From NCBI GenBank assembly GCA_051647535.1, contig JBOFEA010000002.1, positions 26,170 to 90,169 on the forward strand: a stretch of DNA of 64,000 nt, read 5' to 3'. A model generated the notes under the pieces. It had not been told where the DNA came from. It worked only from the letters and a program-made list of their open reading frames with translations, and did not search any database. The first letter of the stretch is position 1. The number at the start of each line of letters is the position of its first letter. Source of the stretch: Brevinema_A sp051647535. Lineage in GTDB: Bacteria; Spirochaetota; Brevinematia; Brevinematales; Brevinemataceae. The translations under genes and the position numbers were made by a program. Below are positions 34,086 through 44,128 of the stretch, in pieces.

Positions 34086-35531
34086 ATGAGTGATTCAGCT
34101 CTACAAGATTTCATGTCACAGGAATATCAATACGGATTCCGGACAGAAATAGAATCAGATGAAGCTCCTTTTGGACTTAACGAAGATATTATCGCGCTTA
34201 TAAGCAGTCGAAAAAACGAACCGGAATATATGCTTGAGTTTCGATTGAAAGCATACAAACATTGGAAAACAATGACGCAACCTCATTGGTCTAGAGCAGA
34301 TATAGAGCCTATAGATTTCGACAAATTACGATACTATTCGGCTCCCAAAAAAAAGAATGCTCCGTCCCGAGCATCTCTAGACGAAGTTGATCCGGAAATA
34401 TTAGCGGTATTCGACAAATTAGGGATTCCTCTCAGCGAGCAGAAACGATTATCAAATGTAGCTGTAGATGCGGTATTTGATTCCACGTCAGTAGCAACAA
34501 CCCACCAAAAATATTTAGCAAAATTCGGTATTATCTTTTGTTCTATTTCGGAAGCTATTAAAGAACATCCCGAATTAATAAAAAAATATTTGGGTTCTGT
34601 CGTTCCTTACGGCGACAATTTTTATGCGGCATTGAACTCGGCGGTATTTACAGACGGATCATTCTGCTTTATTCCTAAAGGTGTCAAATGTCCTATGGAT
34701 TTAAGCACTTATTTCCGTATTAATGCAGTAGATACAGGTCAATTTGAGAGAACATTAATTATAGCGGAAGAAGATAGTTTTGTGAACTATATTGAAGGAT
34801 GTACAGCTCCGCAGTTTTCCTCACACCAACTTCACGCAGCTATTGTGGAAATCGTCACTCTTGACAATGCAGTTGTCAATTATTCAACCGTACAGAATTG
34901 GTTTCCCGGTGATAAAGACGGTTCAGGAGGCGTATACAACCTTGTGACTAAACGAGGATTGTGTAAAGGTTCCAACTCAAAAATAACATGGACTCAAATC
35001 GAAGTAGGATCAGCCGTAACTTGGAAATATCCTTCTGTAATTCTTAAAGGTGACGGAAGCCGTGGAGAATTCTACTCGGTAGCACTTACCAATCACAAAA
35101 TGCAGGCAGACACAGGCACCAAAATGATCCATATTGGGAAAAATACCTCTTCTTATATTGTTTCTAAAGGAATATCAGCGGGAGAAAGCCGAAATGTCTA
35201 CCGTGGTTTGGTTGAATTCAAAAAATCAGCTTCCAACTCCAAAAACTTTACCCAATGTGATTCCATGTTAATAGGAGATAAGTGTTCTGCAGTAACTTAT
35301 CCTTATATCGAAATGAAAAATTCTACATCACAAATCGCTCATGAAGCGACAACAAGCCAAATCAGTGCTGAACAGATTTTCTACCTTCAATCTCGAGGAT
35401 TATCTCAAGAACAAGCTGTTTCATATATTCTTAACGGATTCTGTCAAGAAGTATTTAAAAAACTACCGGCAGAATTTTCTGTAGAAGCAGTAAGATTATT
35501 AGAATTAAAGTTAGAAGATTCCATTGGATAA
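34086..35531 (+). CDS. sufB: Fe-S cluster assembly scaffold protein SufB
   Basis: Core scaffold of the SUF system, 481 aa, normal length. It has the family N-terminus, SVVPYGDNFYAALNSAVFTDGSFCFIPKGVKCPMDLSTYFRIN, EGCTAPQFSSHQLHAAIVEI, the beta-helix core, and near the C-terminus SMLIGDKCSAVTYPYIEMKN, which carries the conserved Cys used for cluster assembly. Starts the five-gene suf operon with an AGGAGA site. Order is B-C-D-S-U; many bacteria place sufC first. Confidence 0.95.
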   Translation: MSDSALQDFMSQEYQYGFRTEIESDEAPFGLNEDIIALISSRKNEPEYMLEFRLKAYKHWKTMTQPHWSRADIEPIDFDKLRYYSAPKKKNAPSRASLDEVDPEILAVFDKLGIPLSEQKRLSNVAVDAVFDSTSVATTHQKYLAKFGIIFCSISEAIKEHPELIKKYLGSVVPYGDNFYAALNSAVFTDGSFCFIPKGVKCPMDLSTYFRINAVDTGQFERTLIIAEEDSFVNYIEGCTAPQFSSHQLHAAIVEIVTLDNAVVNYSTVQNWFPGDKDGSGGVYNLVTKRGLCKGSNSKITWTQIEVGSAVTWKYPSVILKGDGSRGEFYSVALTNHKMQADTGTKMIHIGKNTSSYIVSKGISAGESRNVYRGLVEFKKSASNSKNFTQCDSMLIGDKCSAVTYPYIEMKNSTSQIAHEATTSQISAEQIFYLQSRGLSQEQAVSYILNGFCQEVFKKLPAEFSVEAVRLLELKLEDSIG

Positions 35532-35566
35532 CAGTTTCAATAAAAATAACATAAGGAATAATAGAA

Positions 35567-36334
35567 ATGTTAAAAATTCAAAATTTATCAGTAAGCATAG
35601 ATGAAAAACCAATATTAACCGGTGTTTCTTTAGAATTCAAAAAAGGAGAAATACATGCAATAATGGGAAGAAACGGATGTGGAAAATCCACTCTTACCAA
35701 AGTAATTGCAGGTCACCCCGATTATGAAGTCACAGAAGGCGATATTTTGTTTTTAAATAAACAAAACGAATACGAATCAATCTTGGAAATGGATCCGGAA
35801 GAACGTGCTCATTTAGGAATTTTCGTAGGATTTCAAAACCCTGTTGCTATACCGGGATTAAATAACGAAAGTTTTTTAAGAACAGTGTACAACAATATTA
35901 GAGAAATAAAAGGTTTGGAAAGAGTTGACGCTATTGAATTCCGTGAATTTATCAGCGAAAAAATGAACCATTTGGGAATGGGTGAAGAATTTCTAACACG
36001 AGGTGTAAACAGTGGTTTTTCCGGAGGAGAACGAAAGAAGAATGAAATGCTTCAATTAGCTATGTTAGAACCTATTATTGCATTTTTGGACGAAATTGAT
36101 TCGGGATTGGATGTAGATGCTCTTGCCGCTATTTGTCAAGATATTAAATCTTTCCGTTCTAATGAGAACTGTTTCGTTCTCGTAACTCATTATAACAGAA
36201 TTCTTAAACATCTTACTCCTGACTATATTCATGTATTCCATAACGGAAAAGTTATTCTTACTTCCAACGATCCAAAACTGGCTCATAATATTGAAGAAAA
36301 TGGATTTGATTCTTTATTGGAAAGGGAGGTATAA
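35567..36334 (+). CDS. sufC: SUF system ATPase SufC
   Basis: Cytoplasmic ABC ATPase that drives conformational change of SufB/SufD, 255 aa. Motifs are Walker A MGRNGCGKSTLT, GIFVGFQNPVAIPG, signature SGFSGGERKKNEMLQLA, Walker B IAFLDEIDSGLDVDAL and VTHYNRIL. The FSGGERKKNE and DEIDSGLD variants are diagnostic of SufC. It overlaps sufD by one base (TAATG). Confidence 0.95.
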   Translation: MLKIQNLSVSIDEKPILTGVSLEFKKGEIHAIMGRNGCGKSTLTKVIAGHPDYEVTEGDILFLNKQNEYESILEMDPEERAHLGIFVGFQNPVAIPGLNNESFLRTVYNNIREIKGLERVDAIEFREFISEKMNHLGMGEEFLTRGVNSGFSGGERKKNEMLQLAMLEPIIAFLDEIDSGLDVDALAAICQDIKSFRSNENCFVLVTHYNRILKHLTPDYIHVFHNGKVILTSNDPKLAHNIEENGFDSLLEREV

Positions 36335-37443
36335 TGAATACCGCAGCTTCTTATTTAGAGTCTTTACAACAGGCTCAACCCTTTCCGAGCAGCACTCTTG
36401 AAGACTACCGTTACAGCAAAATAATAGAATTGTTTCACAAAACCTCAATCAATCCTGAATCAGGAAAGGTTTGGGATACAAATCATTCACACGATTATAT
36501 GTTTTTTTCTGATCAAGCACCATCCGATTTGGAAGTAAAAACTCCAGCTGATTTGCCGGAATTATTCCATAGAAATCAACATTATTTTAAAAACGCTTCT
36601 TTAAGCGGAAACAGTAGAGTTTATTATATACCCTGCACTAAAGAAACTGTTTCTATAGGAATAGCATGTTCGGAAGATACCTTGGGTATGCAGAACATTT
36701 ATTTTAAAATTCCTGATAACAAAACAGTAAAAATTTATCTTTCCCTGTATTCGCAAAATAACAGTATTGCTATACCACAGATTTTTCTTGAAGCTGGAGA
36801 AAATTCCCATGCAGAACTAATATACAGTGCCGAACAACATCAAAATTCGGGAATTCTCTGTCCTTCTTTTGAGTTTGGAGCAATGGGGGCAAATAGCCAT
36901 ATCTCGCTTCAAACATTTTCAACAAGCATTCACGCTCAAAGAATATCTCTTATAGGATATTGTGCCGGTGCAGAAAGTCATATTGATCTTAGATCAGGAT
37001 TTTATCTTCAACAAAACGAACTGTGTGATCTTTTCGTTCGGATTTTCCATGAAGCTCCAAACAGTACCAGTAATCAAATGATCAAAACCGCAACATTGGA
37101 TTCCTCTGAAATGAATTTCAACGGTCAGATATATGCAAACAAAAATGCTCAAAACATTTATGCCTACCAAATGCTCAAAGGAATTATTTTGGGAGATAAT
37201 GCGCAAATTTTTGCACGTCCTCAATTAGATATTGAATACTACGAACTGGCATGCTCTCACGGAGTATCAATCGGTGGTTTTGATCCGGAAGAACTATTTT
37301 ATTTGAAAAGCCGAGGTATTGCCAATAAAGATATCTATTCCCTCTTACTCTACGGATTTTTTACAGAACCGTTTGTAGAATTGGAATCAAGTGATTTTTG
37401 GAGCAATAAAATTAAATCACTGTTGAAAGTATCTATCCTATAA
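36334..37443 (+). CDS. sufD: Fe-S assembly protein SufD
   Basis: SufB partner in the SufBC2D complex, 369 aa. The N-terminal half is divergent; the C-terminal beta-helix portion matches the family (SSEMNFNGQIYANKNAQN, IFARPQLDIEYYELACSHGVSIGGFDPEELFYLKSRGI), including the His in ACSHG important for assembly. It starts within the last base of sufC. Confidence 0.92.
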   Translation: MNTAASYLESLQQAQPFPSSTLEDYRYSKIIELFHKTSINPESGKVWDTNHSHDYMFFSDQAPSDLEVKTPADLPELFHRNQHYFKNASLSGNSRVYYIPCTKETVSIGIACSEDTLGMQNIYFKIPDNKTVKIYLSLYSQNNSIAIPQIFLEAGENSHAELIYSAEQHQNSGILCPSFEFGAMGANSHISLQTFSTSIHAQRISLIGYCAGAESHIDLRSGFYLQQNELCDLFVRIFHEAPNSTSNQMIKTATLDSSEMNFNGQIYANKNAQNIYAYQMLKGIILGDNAQIFARPQLDIEYYELACSHGVSIGGFDPEELFYLKSRGIANKDIYSLLLYGFFTEPFVELESSDFWSNKIKSLLKVSIL

Positions 37444-37467
37444 AGAAGTTTGTAAAGGAGTTTGGAA

Positions 37468-38709
37468 TTGAATAATCACTCAGCAATAATCAATAATATC
37501 CGCAAACATTTTCCCTTTTTTCAAAGTGTCAACGGCCAATCACTTGTTTACTTCGATAGTGCCGCGACAACCTTTACTCCTCAATCAGTGTTGGACGTAA
37601 TGAATGAATATTATACGCAGTATCCTGCAAACATTCATCGTGCTGTCTATAATATCAGCCACAAAGCTTCTGATTGTTACGAAAAAGCACGGGAAACTAC
37701 TGCAGAATTTCTAGGAGCAAGAACTGAAGAAATTGCATTTACTTCCGGAACGACAGCCGGTATTAATCTCTTTGCAGAATCTTTTGCAGAATCTTTTCTT
37801 CAAGAAGGTGACAGAATTATATTATCCACAATGGAACACCATTCTAACTTACTTCCTTGGCAAAAAATTGCAAAAAAATATAAGTGTACTTTGGATTTCA
37901 TTCTTACTACAGAAAACGGTGAGCTTGATTTATCCAATCTTCACGAACTTCTTTCCGCTCCAACTAAATTGCTTGCATTAACTGCGGTTTCAAATACTTT
38001 AGGAACAATTAATCCTATTAATCAAATTGCAGACGCTTGTAAACAACATAATGTTTACTTTATGGTAGACGCTGCTCAAAGTATCATGCATCATCAATAC
38101 AAATTATCTGAAAGTAATATTGATTTCTTAGTATTTTCAGGACATAAAATGTTCGGTCCGAAAGGTATCGGCGTATTTTGGGGAAGAAAATCACTATTAA
38201 AACAAATGTCGCCCTTTTTTCTTGGCGGAGGAATGGTGTATGATGTAGATTTGTATACCGCATCTTTTGCAGATATTCCATCAAAATTCGAAGCCGGTAC
38301 CCCTCCTATTGCCGAAGCGTTAGGATTAGCTGCCACTTTCAAATTTATTCAAGAAATCGGTTGGAATACTATTCATGATATTGATCACATGCATACTGAT
38401 ATTGGAAGACAAATATTTGATTCTTTCAGTGATTATATCCATGTGTTTGGTAATTCTGACAGCAAAATCCCTATTTTCTCTTTCCAAATTAATGAAACAC
38501 ACCCTCACGACGCTGGATCGTTTTTTAATGAATTAAATATCGCTGTACGAACCGGTCATCAATGTACCCAGCCTGTTTGGAAACAGTTTTTTGTACCCTC
38601 AACCGTAAGAGTATCAGCAGGAATTTACAATACATTAGAAGAATGGGAACAGTTTTCAAAAGCTGTTCAATCATTATTGGAGTTTTTTCATGTTAGAAAA
38701 TTTAGCTAA
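37468..38709 (+). CDS. sufS: Cysteine desulfurase SufS (TTG start)
   Basis: PLP enzyme releasing sulfur from cysteine for SufU/SufBCD, 413 aa. It has YFDSAATTFTP, TSGTTAGINL, EHHSNLLPW, VDAAQSIMHH, the PLP-lysine motif FSGHKMFGPKG and the active Cys in RTGHQCTQP. The likely start is TTG at 37468, 7 bases after AAGGAG (37455-37460); the TTG at 37462 is too close to it, and no ATG fits. The end overlaps sufU by 20 bases. Confidence 0.94.
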   Translation: MNNHSAIINNIRKHFPFFQSVNGQSLVYFDSAATTFTPQSVLDVMNEYYTQYPANIHRAVYNISHKASDCYEKARETTAEFLGARTEEIAFTSGTTAGINLFAESFAESFLQEGDRIILSTMEHHSNLLPWQKIAKKYKCTLDFILTTENGELDLSNLHELLSAPTKLLALTAVSNTLGTINPINQIADACKQHNVYFMVDAAQSIMHHQYKLSESNIDFLVFSGHKMFGPKGIGVFWGRKSLLKQMSPFFLGGGMVYDVDLYTASFADIPSKFEAGTPPIAEALGLAATFKFIQEIGWNTIHDIDHMHTDIGRQIFDSFSDYIHVFGNSDSKIPIFSFQINETHPHDAGSFFNELNIAVRTGHQCTQPVWKQFFVPSTVRVSAGIYNTLEEWEQFSKAVQSLLEFFHVRKFS

Positions 38710-39166
38710 TCTATATCAAGAAATTATTATTGAACATAGTAAAAATCCCAGAAACGCCGGAACATTGGATTCTCCAAACACAAAAAAAAAACTTGGTATT
38801 AATCCTTCCTGTGGAGATAAACTTCTTCTTACAGCAGATATTGAAAACAACACGTTTGCCAATATCAAACATAACAGCGAAGGATGTTCTATTTTTAGAG
38901 CATCCTGTTCCTTGATGAGTCAAATGTTAATAGGAAAAACCCTTCCGGAAGCTGAAAATATTATTAAGCAATACATTAAAATTATTACTTTTGATAACAA
39001 TCCTGACTCTGTTACCGATGAAGAATACAAAATTCTCGGTAAACTGGCAGTTTTTCAAAATATTCAAAACTATCCTGCCCGCGTCAAATGTGCAGCTTTG
39101 TTTGCAAGAACCTTGGAAGATTTAATTCAAAACGACGATCAAGAAGATATTGCAACAACGGAATAG
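38690..39166 (+). CDS. sufU: Zinc-dependent sulfur transferase SufU
   Basis: IscU-like protein that accepts sulfur from SufS, 158 aa. It has LYQEIIIEHSKNPRNAG and the zinc ligands in NPSCGDKL (Cys and Asp), GCSIFRASC (Cys) and RVKCAALFA (Cys). The Asp and the spacing of the insertion between the second and third Cys match SufU rather than IscU. It starts inside sufS, so the two are co-translated. The hairpin at 39307 ends the operon. Confidence 0.93.
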   Translation: MLENLANLYQEIIIEHSKNPRNAGTLDSPNTKKKLGINPSCGDKLLLTADIENNTFANIKHNSEGCSIFRASCSLMSQMLIGKTLPEAENIIKQYIKIITFDNNPDSVTDEEYKILGKLAVFQNIQNYPARVKCAALFARTLEDLIQNDDQEDIATTE

Positions 39167-39306
39167 TACAATTACTTCGAGACTCAATATTGCTCCATCC
39201 CATAATTAAGGTGTTTTCTTTGAATAGAAAAAGTATGATCACTTATACAAATTCACACTCCATAACAATTATTTTCGTCAGCGTTAGAAAAATATCTTTA
39301 AATGAC

Positions 39307-39338
39307 AAAAAAGCACTCTTTTTAAGAGTGCTTTTTTT
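39307..39338. terminator. Bidirectional terminator between suf and nox
   Basis: Stem agcactctt/aagagtgct (39312-39320, 39324-39332) with loop ttt and flanking A and T runs. It serves sufU on one side and the converging nox gene on the other. The 140 bases before it hold nothing I recognise. Confidence 0.87.
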
Positions 39339-39358
39339 AGTATGTAGCAGTATATAAT

Positions 39359-40690
39359 TTACTTTGCATCTAAACAAACAGCTGTCAACCAAGAAATAGG
39401 CTTATTAAAATGAGGTAAGAAGAAGAAATCTGTTAATGCTAATTCATCAATTGTCATTTTCTTTTCTATTGCAAGAGAGAAAGTGTGAATTACTTCTGTA
39501 TGATTTTCAGTTGATTGAATTTGAGCTCCCAAAATACGTCTTGTTGCAGCATCATAGACAACTTTTACCTTAACATTAGGATGCACAGGCATAAATTCAG
39601 GACGGGCAGCATCTTCTACAAAGTTGGAAAGAACTTGATAATTTCTTTTATTTGCAGCATATTCGGAAAATCCTGTAGAAGCCATATTCAAATCAAAAAT
39701 CTTAATAGCATTGGATCCTTGAACACCTAAAAAGGGAACTTTATGGGAAACAATATTTGCAGCACAAACAATACCTGTACGAACAGCATTTGTAGCTAAC
39801 GCAATATAATCCGAACCTTCTACAACGTTTGACAATACAGCAATACAATCTCCACATGCATATACATCAGAATCTGAAGTCTGCATGTATTCATTTACAA
39901 CAACAGCTCCATTTGAAATTGTTTTGAGTTTTCCTTCGTAAAGCTCGGTATTAGGATGGAACCCTGTTGCTAATACAATCATATCTGTTTGATAAGTACC
40001 TTTATCTGTTTGAATATGAGTGACTTTATCGGTACCTTGAATTTCTTTAACATATTCTTGAGTGTGAACGTCTATGCCATTCTTCTTCATTGTTTCTTCA
40101 ACAGTAACAGTGAATTCAGGATCAAAATAATTATTTAATACTTTCTCAGATCCTTCCAATAATAACACTTCTTTTCCAAGATGTCTAAAAGATTCAACTA
40201 ATTCAACCCCTATATACCCTGCTCCAACAACCGTCACATGCTTAACTTCAGATTTTGATGCATATTCAATAATCTGCTGAGCATGCTGGTATGTTTTTGC
40301 AAGAAAAACACCAGGAAGATCCATTTTGGCAAATGGAGGAACATTAGGCCATGAACCCGCAGCTAATACAAGTTTGTCATAATTATCTTCAAATTCCCGA
40401 CCGGTATTCAAATCTTTTACTTTTACTGTTTTTTTGTCAAAATCAACAGACAATACATCGTGTTTCATATTGACTTTAATACCCTTTTTCCCTAATTCCT
40501 CTGCATTAGCATAGAATAATCCTTTAGGATCTTTAACAGTTCCACCAACCCATAACGCAATACCACAAGCCAAAAATGAAATGTTATCATTCCGTTCATA
40601 AGTCACAACTTCAACATTTTTATTATATTTATGCACATTATTTACAAATGCCGTGCCGGCATGATTATTGCCTATAACAATAATTTTCAT
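39359..40690 (-). CDS. nox: NADH oxidase of the CoA-disulfide reductase family
   Basis: FAD enzyme that probably reduces O2 to water with NADH, 443 aa. Features are the N-terminal FAD motif VIGNNHAGTAF, redox Cys42 in SFLACGIALW, the NADH fold VVGAGYIGVELVE, ATGFHP, DVYACGDC and a C-terminal dimerisation domain. A single peroxidatic Cys in that position defines this family. Such oxidases protect anaerobic or microaerobic spirochaetes (for example Brachyspira nox) from oxygen. A GGAGG site and its own promoter precede it. Confidence 0.92.
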   Translation of the reverse strand: MKIIVIGNNHAGTAFVNNVHKYNKNVEVVTYERNDNISFLACGIALWVGGTVKDPKGLFYANAEELGKKGIKVNMKHDVLSVDFDKKTVKVKDLNTGREFEDNYDKLVLAAGSWPNVPPFAKMDLPGVFLAKTYQHAQQIIEYASKSEVKHVTVVGAGYIGVELVESFRHLGKEVLLLEGSEKVLNNYFDPEFTVTVEETMKKNGIDVHTQEYVKEIQGTDKVTHIQTDKGTYQTDMIVLATGFHPNTELYEGKLKTISNGAVVVNEYMQTSDSDVYACGDCIAVLSNVVEGSDYIALATNAVRTGIVCAANIVSHKVPFLGVQGSNAIKIFDLNMASTGFSEYAANKRNYQVLSNFVEDAARPEFMPVHPNVKVKVVYDAATRRILGAQIQSTENHTEVIHTFSLAIEKKMTIDELALTDFFFLPHFNKPISWLTAVCLDAK

Positions 40691-40806
40691 AAATATCCTC
40701 CAAGATACGCTTTTTAATTACTATTAACAAACCAAACAACAATATTATATTAACATCCCCACAAACAATAATTAATACAATAATATTATAACAATATCTT
40801 ATAATA

Positions 40807-40834
40807 AGTATAATTTAATAAAAAATATTGTCAA
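40807..40834 (-). promoter_or_regulatory. Promoter of nox
   Basis: On the minus strand consensus TTGACA (40834-40829) and TATACT (40812-40807) have a 16-base spacer. It leaves a leader of about 110 bases before the nox start. Confidence 0.6.
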
Positions 40835-40966
40835 CTTTTTTATCGTAATTTTCAAGTTATTATTTAATCTTATTTTAGAATTCTTTAGAAATTTATTAAT
40901 TGGCTATTTTTTTTTGTTATATAGAATTAAAAATATTGAAAATTAGGGAATTTACATTAAAAACAC

Positions 40967-40995
40967 TTGAAAATTTATATCTTTTATATTATAAT
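40967..40995 (+). promoter_or_regulatory. Promoter of the GntP-type permease
   Basis: TTGAAA (40967-40972) and TATAAT (40990-40995) are 17 bases apart, 43 bases before the start codon. Confidence 0.7.
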
Positions 40996-41038
40996 ACCTG
41001 AATAATTAAAAACAAACAGGATATTGAGGTATTTGGTT

Positions 41039-42295
41039 ATGACGTCAACAATTGGAGTTCTATTAGGATTAACAATTACGATAATATTAGTTATCAGACA
41101 TTATAATCCTGTCTATAGTATGTTCATTGGTGCATTCATCGGAGGTATATTAAGCGGACATTCAGTACCCTATACAATCGTACTGATGATTGACGGTATT
41201 AAAGATATGATTCCGGGTATTGCACGTATCCTTAGTGCCGGTGTACTTGTAGGAGTCTTAGTTAAAACAGGGGCTGCCGTTCGTATTTCCGAAACCATTA
41301 TAGAAAAATTAGGTGAAAAACATATTATATCTTCTGTCACGATTTCCGCATGTATTCTTTGTGCAATCGGAGTTTTTATTAACGTTGCAGTATTTACTGT
41401 TGCTCCTATAGCATTATTATTGAGTAAAAAATTTAAAATATCCAAGACCGCTCTTCTCATTGCCTTGAGCGGAGGAGCAAAAGCCGGTAATATTATTTCT
41501 CCCAATTCCGTTGTTATTGCCGGAGCTCAAGGTTTTGGAACAACCATTCCTTCAATTATGTTTGTAAGCTTTATTCCGGCTATTATAGGTATTTTTACTA
41601 CTATAATTGTTTCCAACCGTCTAAAAAACTTAGAAGACTATGAAACAAGCAGTATCGAATATAACGAAACTACTGAACTTCCTTCTTTCCTCCAAAGTAT
41701 TATAGGACCTGCTATTTCAATTATTCTTTTAGCATTAAAACCTCTTGCAGATATTGATATTGATCCTATGATTTCTCTTCCTTTAGGCGGAATTATTGGT
41801 TTATTAGCTATGAAAAAAACAAAAAAGCTTCAGCTTAGTTTAAATTACGGTTTAGAAAAAATGTCCGGTGTCAGTATTATGCTGATCGGTACAGGAACAT
41901 TAGCCGGAGTAATGAAAGCATCTCAATTAACAGAAACCTTAATTGCGATGCTCGAATATTCCAATATCAGTCATAAGTTTTTAGGTTCTGTTTCAGGACT
42001 CATTATGGCTGGAGCAACAGGGTCATCCACTGCAGGAACAACCATTACAGCATCAGCTTTTGCAGAAACCATCTTATATTCAGGAATAGCTCCTGTATGG
42101 GCGGCGGCACTGACAATTACAGCATCAACAGTATTGGATCACATGCCTCATGGATCCTTATTTCATAATAGCTCCGCAGCTATGAATATTTCATTAGCTT
42201 CAAGATTAAAAAGTATGCCGGGAGAAACACTTGTTGGTATTGCACTTGCTGTATCCGCGATAATTTTGATGATTCTTACTACTCAACAAATTTAG
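41039..42295 (+). CDS. GntP-type organic-acid permease
   Basis: Polytopic transporter, 418 aa, about a dozen hydrophobic segments. IVLMIDGIKDMIPGIARILSAGVLVGVL, SGGAKAGNIISPNSVVIAGAQGFG, GAGTG-like SGLIMAGATGSSTAGTT and VLDHMPHGSLFHNS are typical of the gluconate/H+ symporter-like (GntP) superfamily. ATG 41039 follows a GAGGT site; a TTG five codons upstream would overlap that site. Substrate is probably a small carboxylate such as gluconate, glycerate or lactate, not decidable here. Confidence 0.8.
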   Translation: MTSTIGVLLGLTITIILVIRHYNPVYSMFIGAFIGGILSGHSVPYTIVLMIDGIKDMIPGIARILSAGVLVGVLVKTGAAVRISETIIEKLGEKHIISSVTISACILCAIGVFINVAVFTVAPIALLLSKKFKISKTALLIALSGGAKAGNIISPNSVVIAGAQGFGTTIPSIMFVSFIPAIIGIFTTIIVSNRLKNLEDYETSSIEYNETTELPSFLQSIIGPAISIILLALKPLADIDIDPMISLPLGGIIGLLAMKKTKKLQLSLNYGLEKMSGVSIMLIGTGTLAGVMKASQLTETLIAMLEYSNISHKFLGSVSGLIMAGATGSSTAGTTITASAFAETILYSGIAPVWAAALTITASTVLDHMPHGSLFHNSSAAMNISLASRLKSMPGETLVGIALAVSAIILMILTTQQI

Positions 42296-42310
42296 GAGGT
42301 TTTTAGAAAC

Positions 42311-44074
42311 ATGTTATCTTCCATTCATAATTTAAGAAATCATTTCTACAACATTATTTTAAACCACCCTTATCTTACTATGATGTTTTTTATCTTATCA
42401 CTTATTTCTTCTGTACTTTTCTTTAATGTTGAAGCTGTCTATGCAGGCGATTTATTTATGTACATTCAACTTGCTCAAACTATCACTAACGGCGGTATTG
42501 TTTACAAAGATGCTATCGATACCAAAAATATTGGTTTCATTTTATTCTTTACTTTTCTTTACTCCATCTATATCAAATTTTATGCTACTATGGCTTATTT
42601 CTTTATTTGGGAAGCTGTATTTTTAACTATTTGGTATTTCCTTCTTTGTGTTTTGTCCTATCACATTGTTCTTTTGGTTTCCAATAATAAATTCTACGGT
42701 ATTCTCTCCGCTTTCTTTACCACTTTAGTATTGTCTCAAATTCCTCTAGGATTTTTTATTAATCAACCTCAAATCGCTCTATTATTCCACCTTCTCTTTG
42801 TTTACACCGTATTAAAAACTTGGGAAAAACGTTCATTCATTCATTATCTTATTTATGGAATTTTACTGGGTATATGTTTTATATTTAATACTCCATATAT
42901 TTTTCTTACTTTATCCATTCCGTGTTTAATTATTATGGAAAAAAACGGACGTTTTGATCTCAGAAATTTTAATATTATACAAATTATTAGTAAAGGAGCT
43001 GTTGCATTTTTAGGATTTCTTATTCCTATGATTCCTATTGCATTGTATCTATACAAAAATGATGCTCTTCTTGATTGGTGGTATTGGAATTTTACTTTTG
43101 CTACTACAGGTTATTCCGACAACGCGCTTAACCACTACCCGGAACTTATTCGCCCCTTTTTAGCTCAAATAAAACCTCTTATTGGTATCTTCAGCATGAC
43201 ATTCCAATTCGTCATTTTATCAATTTACACAATAGACAGTGTATTTCATGCCGTTATCGTTGATACTTTTTTAGTTCTCCTTGTGATGCTCGGTATTTCC
43301 CAAGTTCAAAAAAAAGGATTGATCCAATTATCCGAAAAAGAAAATATTCTCTTTGCTGTTACTATATTTTCTCTATTTTCAAGACTTTCTTTAATAAGAC
43401 CTTATATGTCTTATAATATTTATATATTTCCTCTTATTTTCTTAACTATACCAATTACATTCAGGTTAGCACAAACTGTTGTTAATCAAAAAGTTCGAAA
43501 TGTATTTATCTGTATCTTTACTATCGCGTTTTTATATTCTTTTTCTACCGCTATTTACCGTATTACTAGTGCTCCTTTATTCTTTGCAAAATTACCTGAA
43601 ATAAAAAAACAATCTTGGAGTTTTCAGGATGCTTTTGCCTTTCATTTTCCTAGACATAATACATTTTGTAAAAAATTAACTTATATTACACAAAATAACC
43701 CAGACAAAACTCCAACTACCATTGCGTTAAACGGATGGGGACAGAATGCTTATAATTTTAACACTAAATGGAAAAGTATCTATTATAATGTGTATTATAA
43801 TATGCCAAATTTTCAAACAACATCATCTAAAATCCAAACCTTAAATCCGGAAATAATATATATTTCAGACCAAATTTTTGAAAACCATAGAGATGATCTT
43901 AAATACATAGATAATAATTATAAGCTTGTTCTAATAACTGATAAACTGCATGATATACACGCTGAATTACTTTCATCAATGGTGTTCATCCATAAAGACT
44001 ATTATAACTCTTGGAATTTGGACATTCCTGAAGATATTGATTCTTATCCGAATCCTATTAAATCTTTATTATAA
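42311..44074 (+). CDS. Polytopic membrane protein, GT-C-like glycosyltransferase candidate
   Basis: A 587-aa protein with about ten membrane segments and a C-terminal soluble part of about 130 residues. After the first helix, AGDLFMYIQLAQTITNGGIV followed by YKDAIDTKN resembles the first periplasmic loop of PMT/ArnT-type enzymes, whose acidic residues act on lipid-linked sugars. The match is weak, so the function is a guess. It starts 15 bases after the permease and ends at a terminator. Confidence 0.6.
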   Translation: MLSSIHNLRNHFYNIILNHPYLTMMFFILSLISSVLFFNVEAVYAGDLFMYIQLAQTITNGGIVYKDAIDTKNIGFILFFTFLYSIYIKFYATMAYFFIWEAVFLTIWYFLLCVLSYHIVLLVSNNKFYGILSAFFTTLVLSQIPLGFFINQPQIALLFHLLFVYTVLKTWEKRSFIHYLIYGILLGICFIFNTPYIFLTLSIPCLIIMEKNGRFDLRNFNIIQIISKGAVAFLGFLIPMIPIALYLYKNDALLDWWYWNFTFATTGYSDNALNHYPELIRPFLAQIKPLIGIFSMTFQFVILSIYTIDSVFHAVIVDTFLVLLVMLGISQVQKKGLIQLSEKENILFAVTIFSLFSRLSLIRPYMSYNIYIFPLIFLTIPITFRLAQTVVNQKVRNVFICIFTIAFLYSFSTAIYRITSAPLFFAKLPEIKKQSWSFQDAFAFHFPRHNTFCKKLTYITQNNPDKTPTTIALNGWGQNAYNFNTKWKSIYYNVYYNMPNFQTTSSKIQTLNPEIIYISDQIFENHRDDLKYIDNNYKLVLITDKLHDIHAELLSSMVFIHKDYYNSWNLDIPEDIDSYPNPIKSLL

Positions 44075-44082
44075 ATAAAAAA

Positions 44083-44112
44083 AAGATAAGAATAAAATTC
44101 TTATCTTTTTTT
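44083..44112. terminator. Bidirectional rho-independent terminator
   Basis: Stem agataagaat/attcttatct (44084-44093, 44097-44106) with loop aaa, A-run before and T-run after, between the converging GT-C-like gene and the amino-acid transporter genes. Confidence 0.87.
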
Positions 44113-44128
44113 TTGTTTTATTGTCTGT

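Larger units (their letters stand above)
40691..41038. other. Divergent intergenic region between nox and the GntP-type permease
   Basis: This 348-base gap is very AT-rich. It holds a leftward promoter for nox (TTGACA 40834-40829, TATACT 40812-40807, 16-base spacer) and a rightward promoter for the permease. No coding frame or RNA gene is apparent. Confidence 0.6.

Noticed and set aside
39167..39306. Possible small gene between sufU and the terminator
   Set aside because: The open frame here mostly overlaps sufU in another frame, has no ribosome site and no recognisable protein features.
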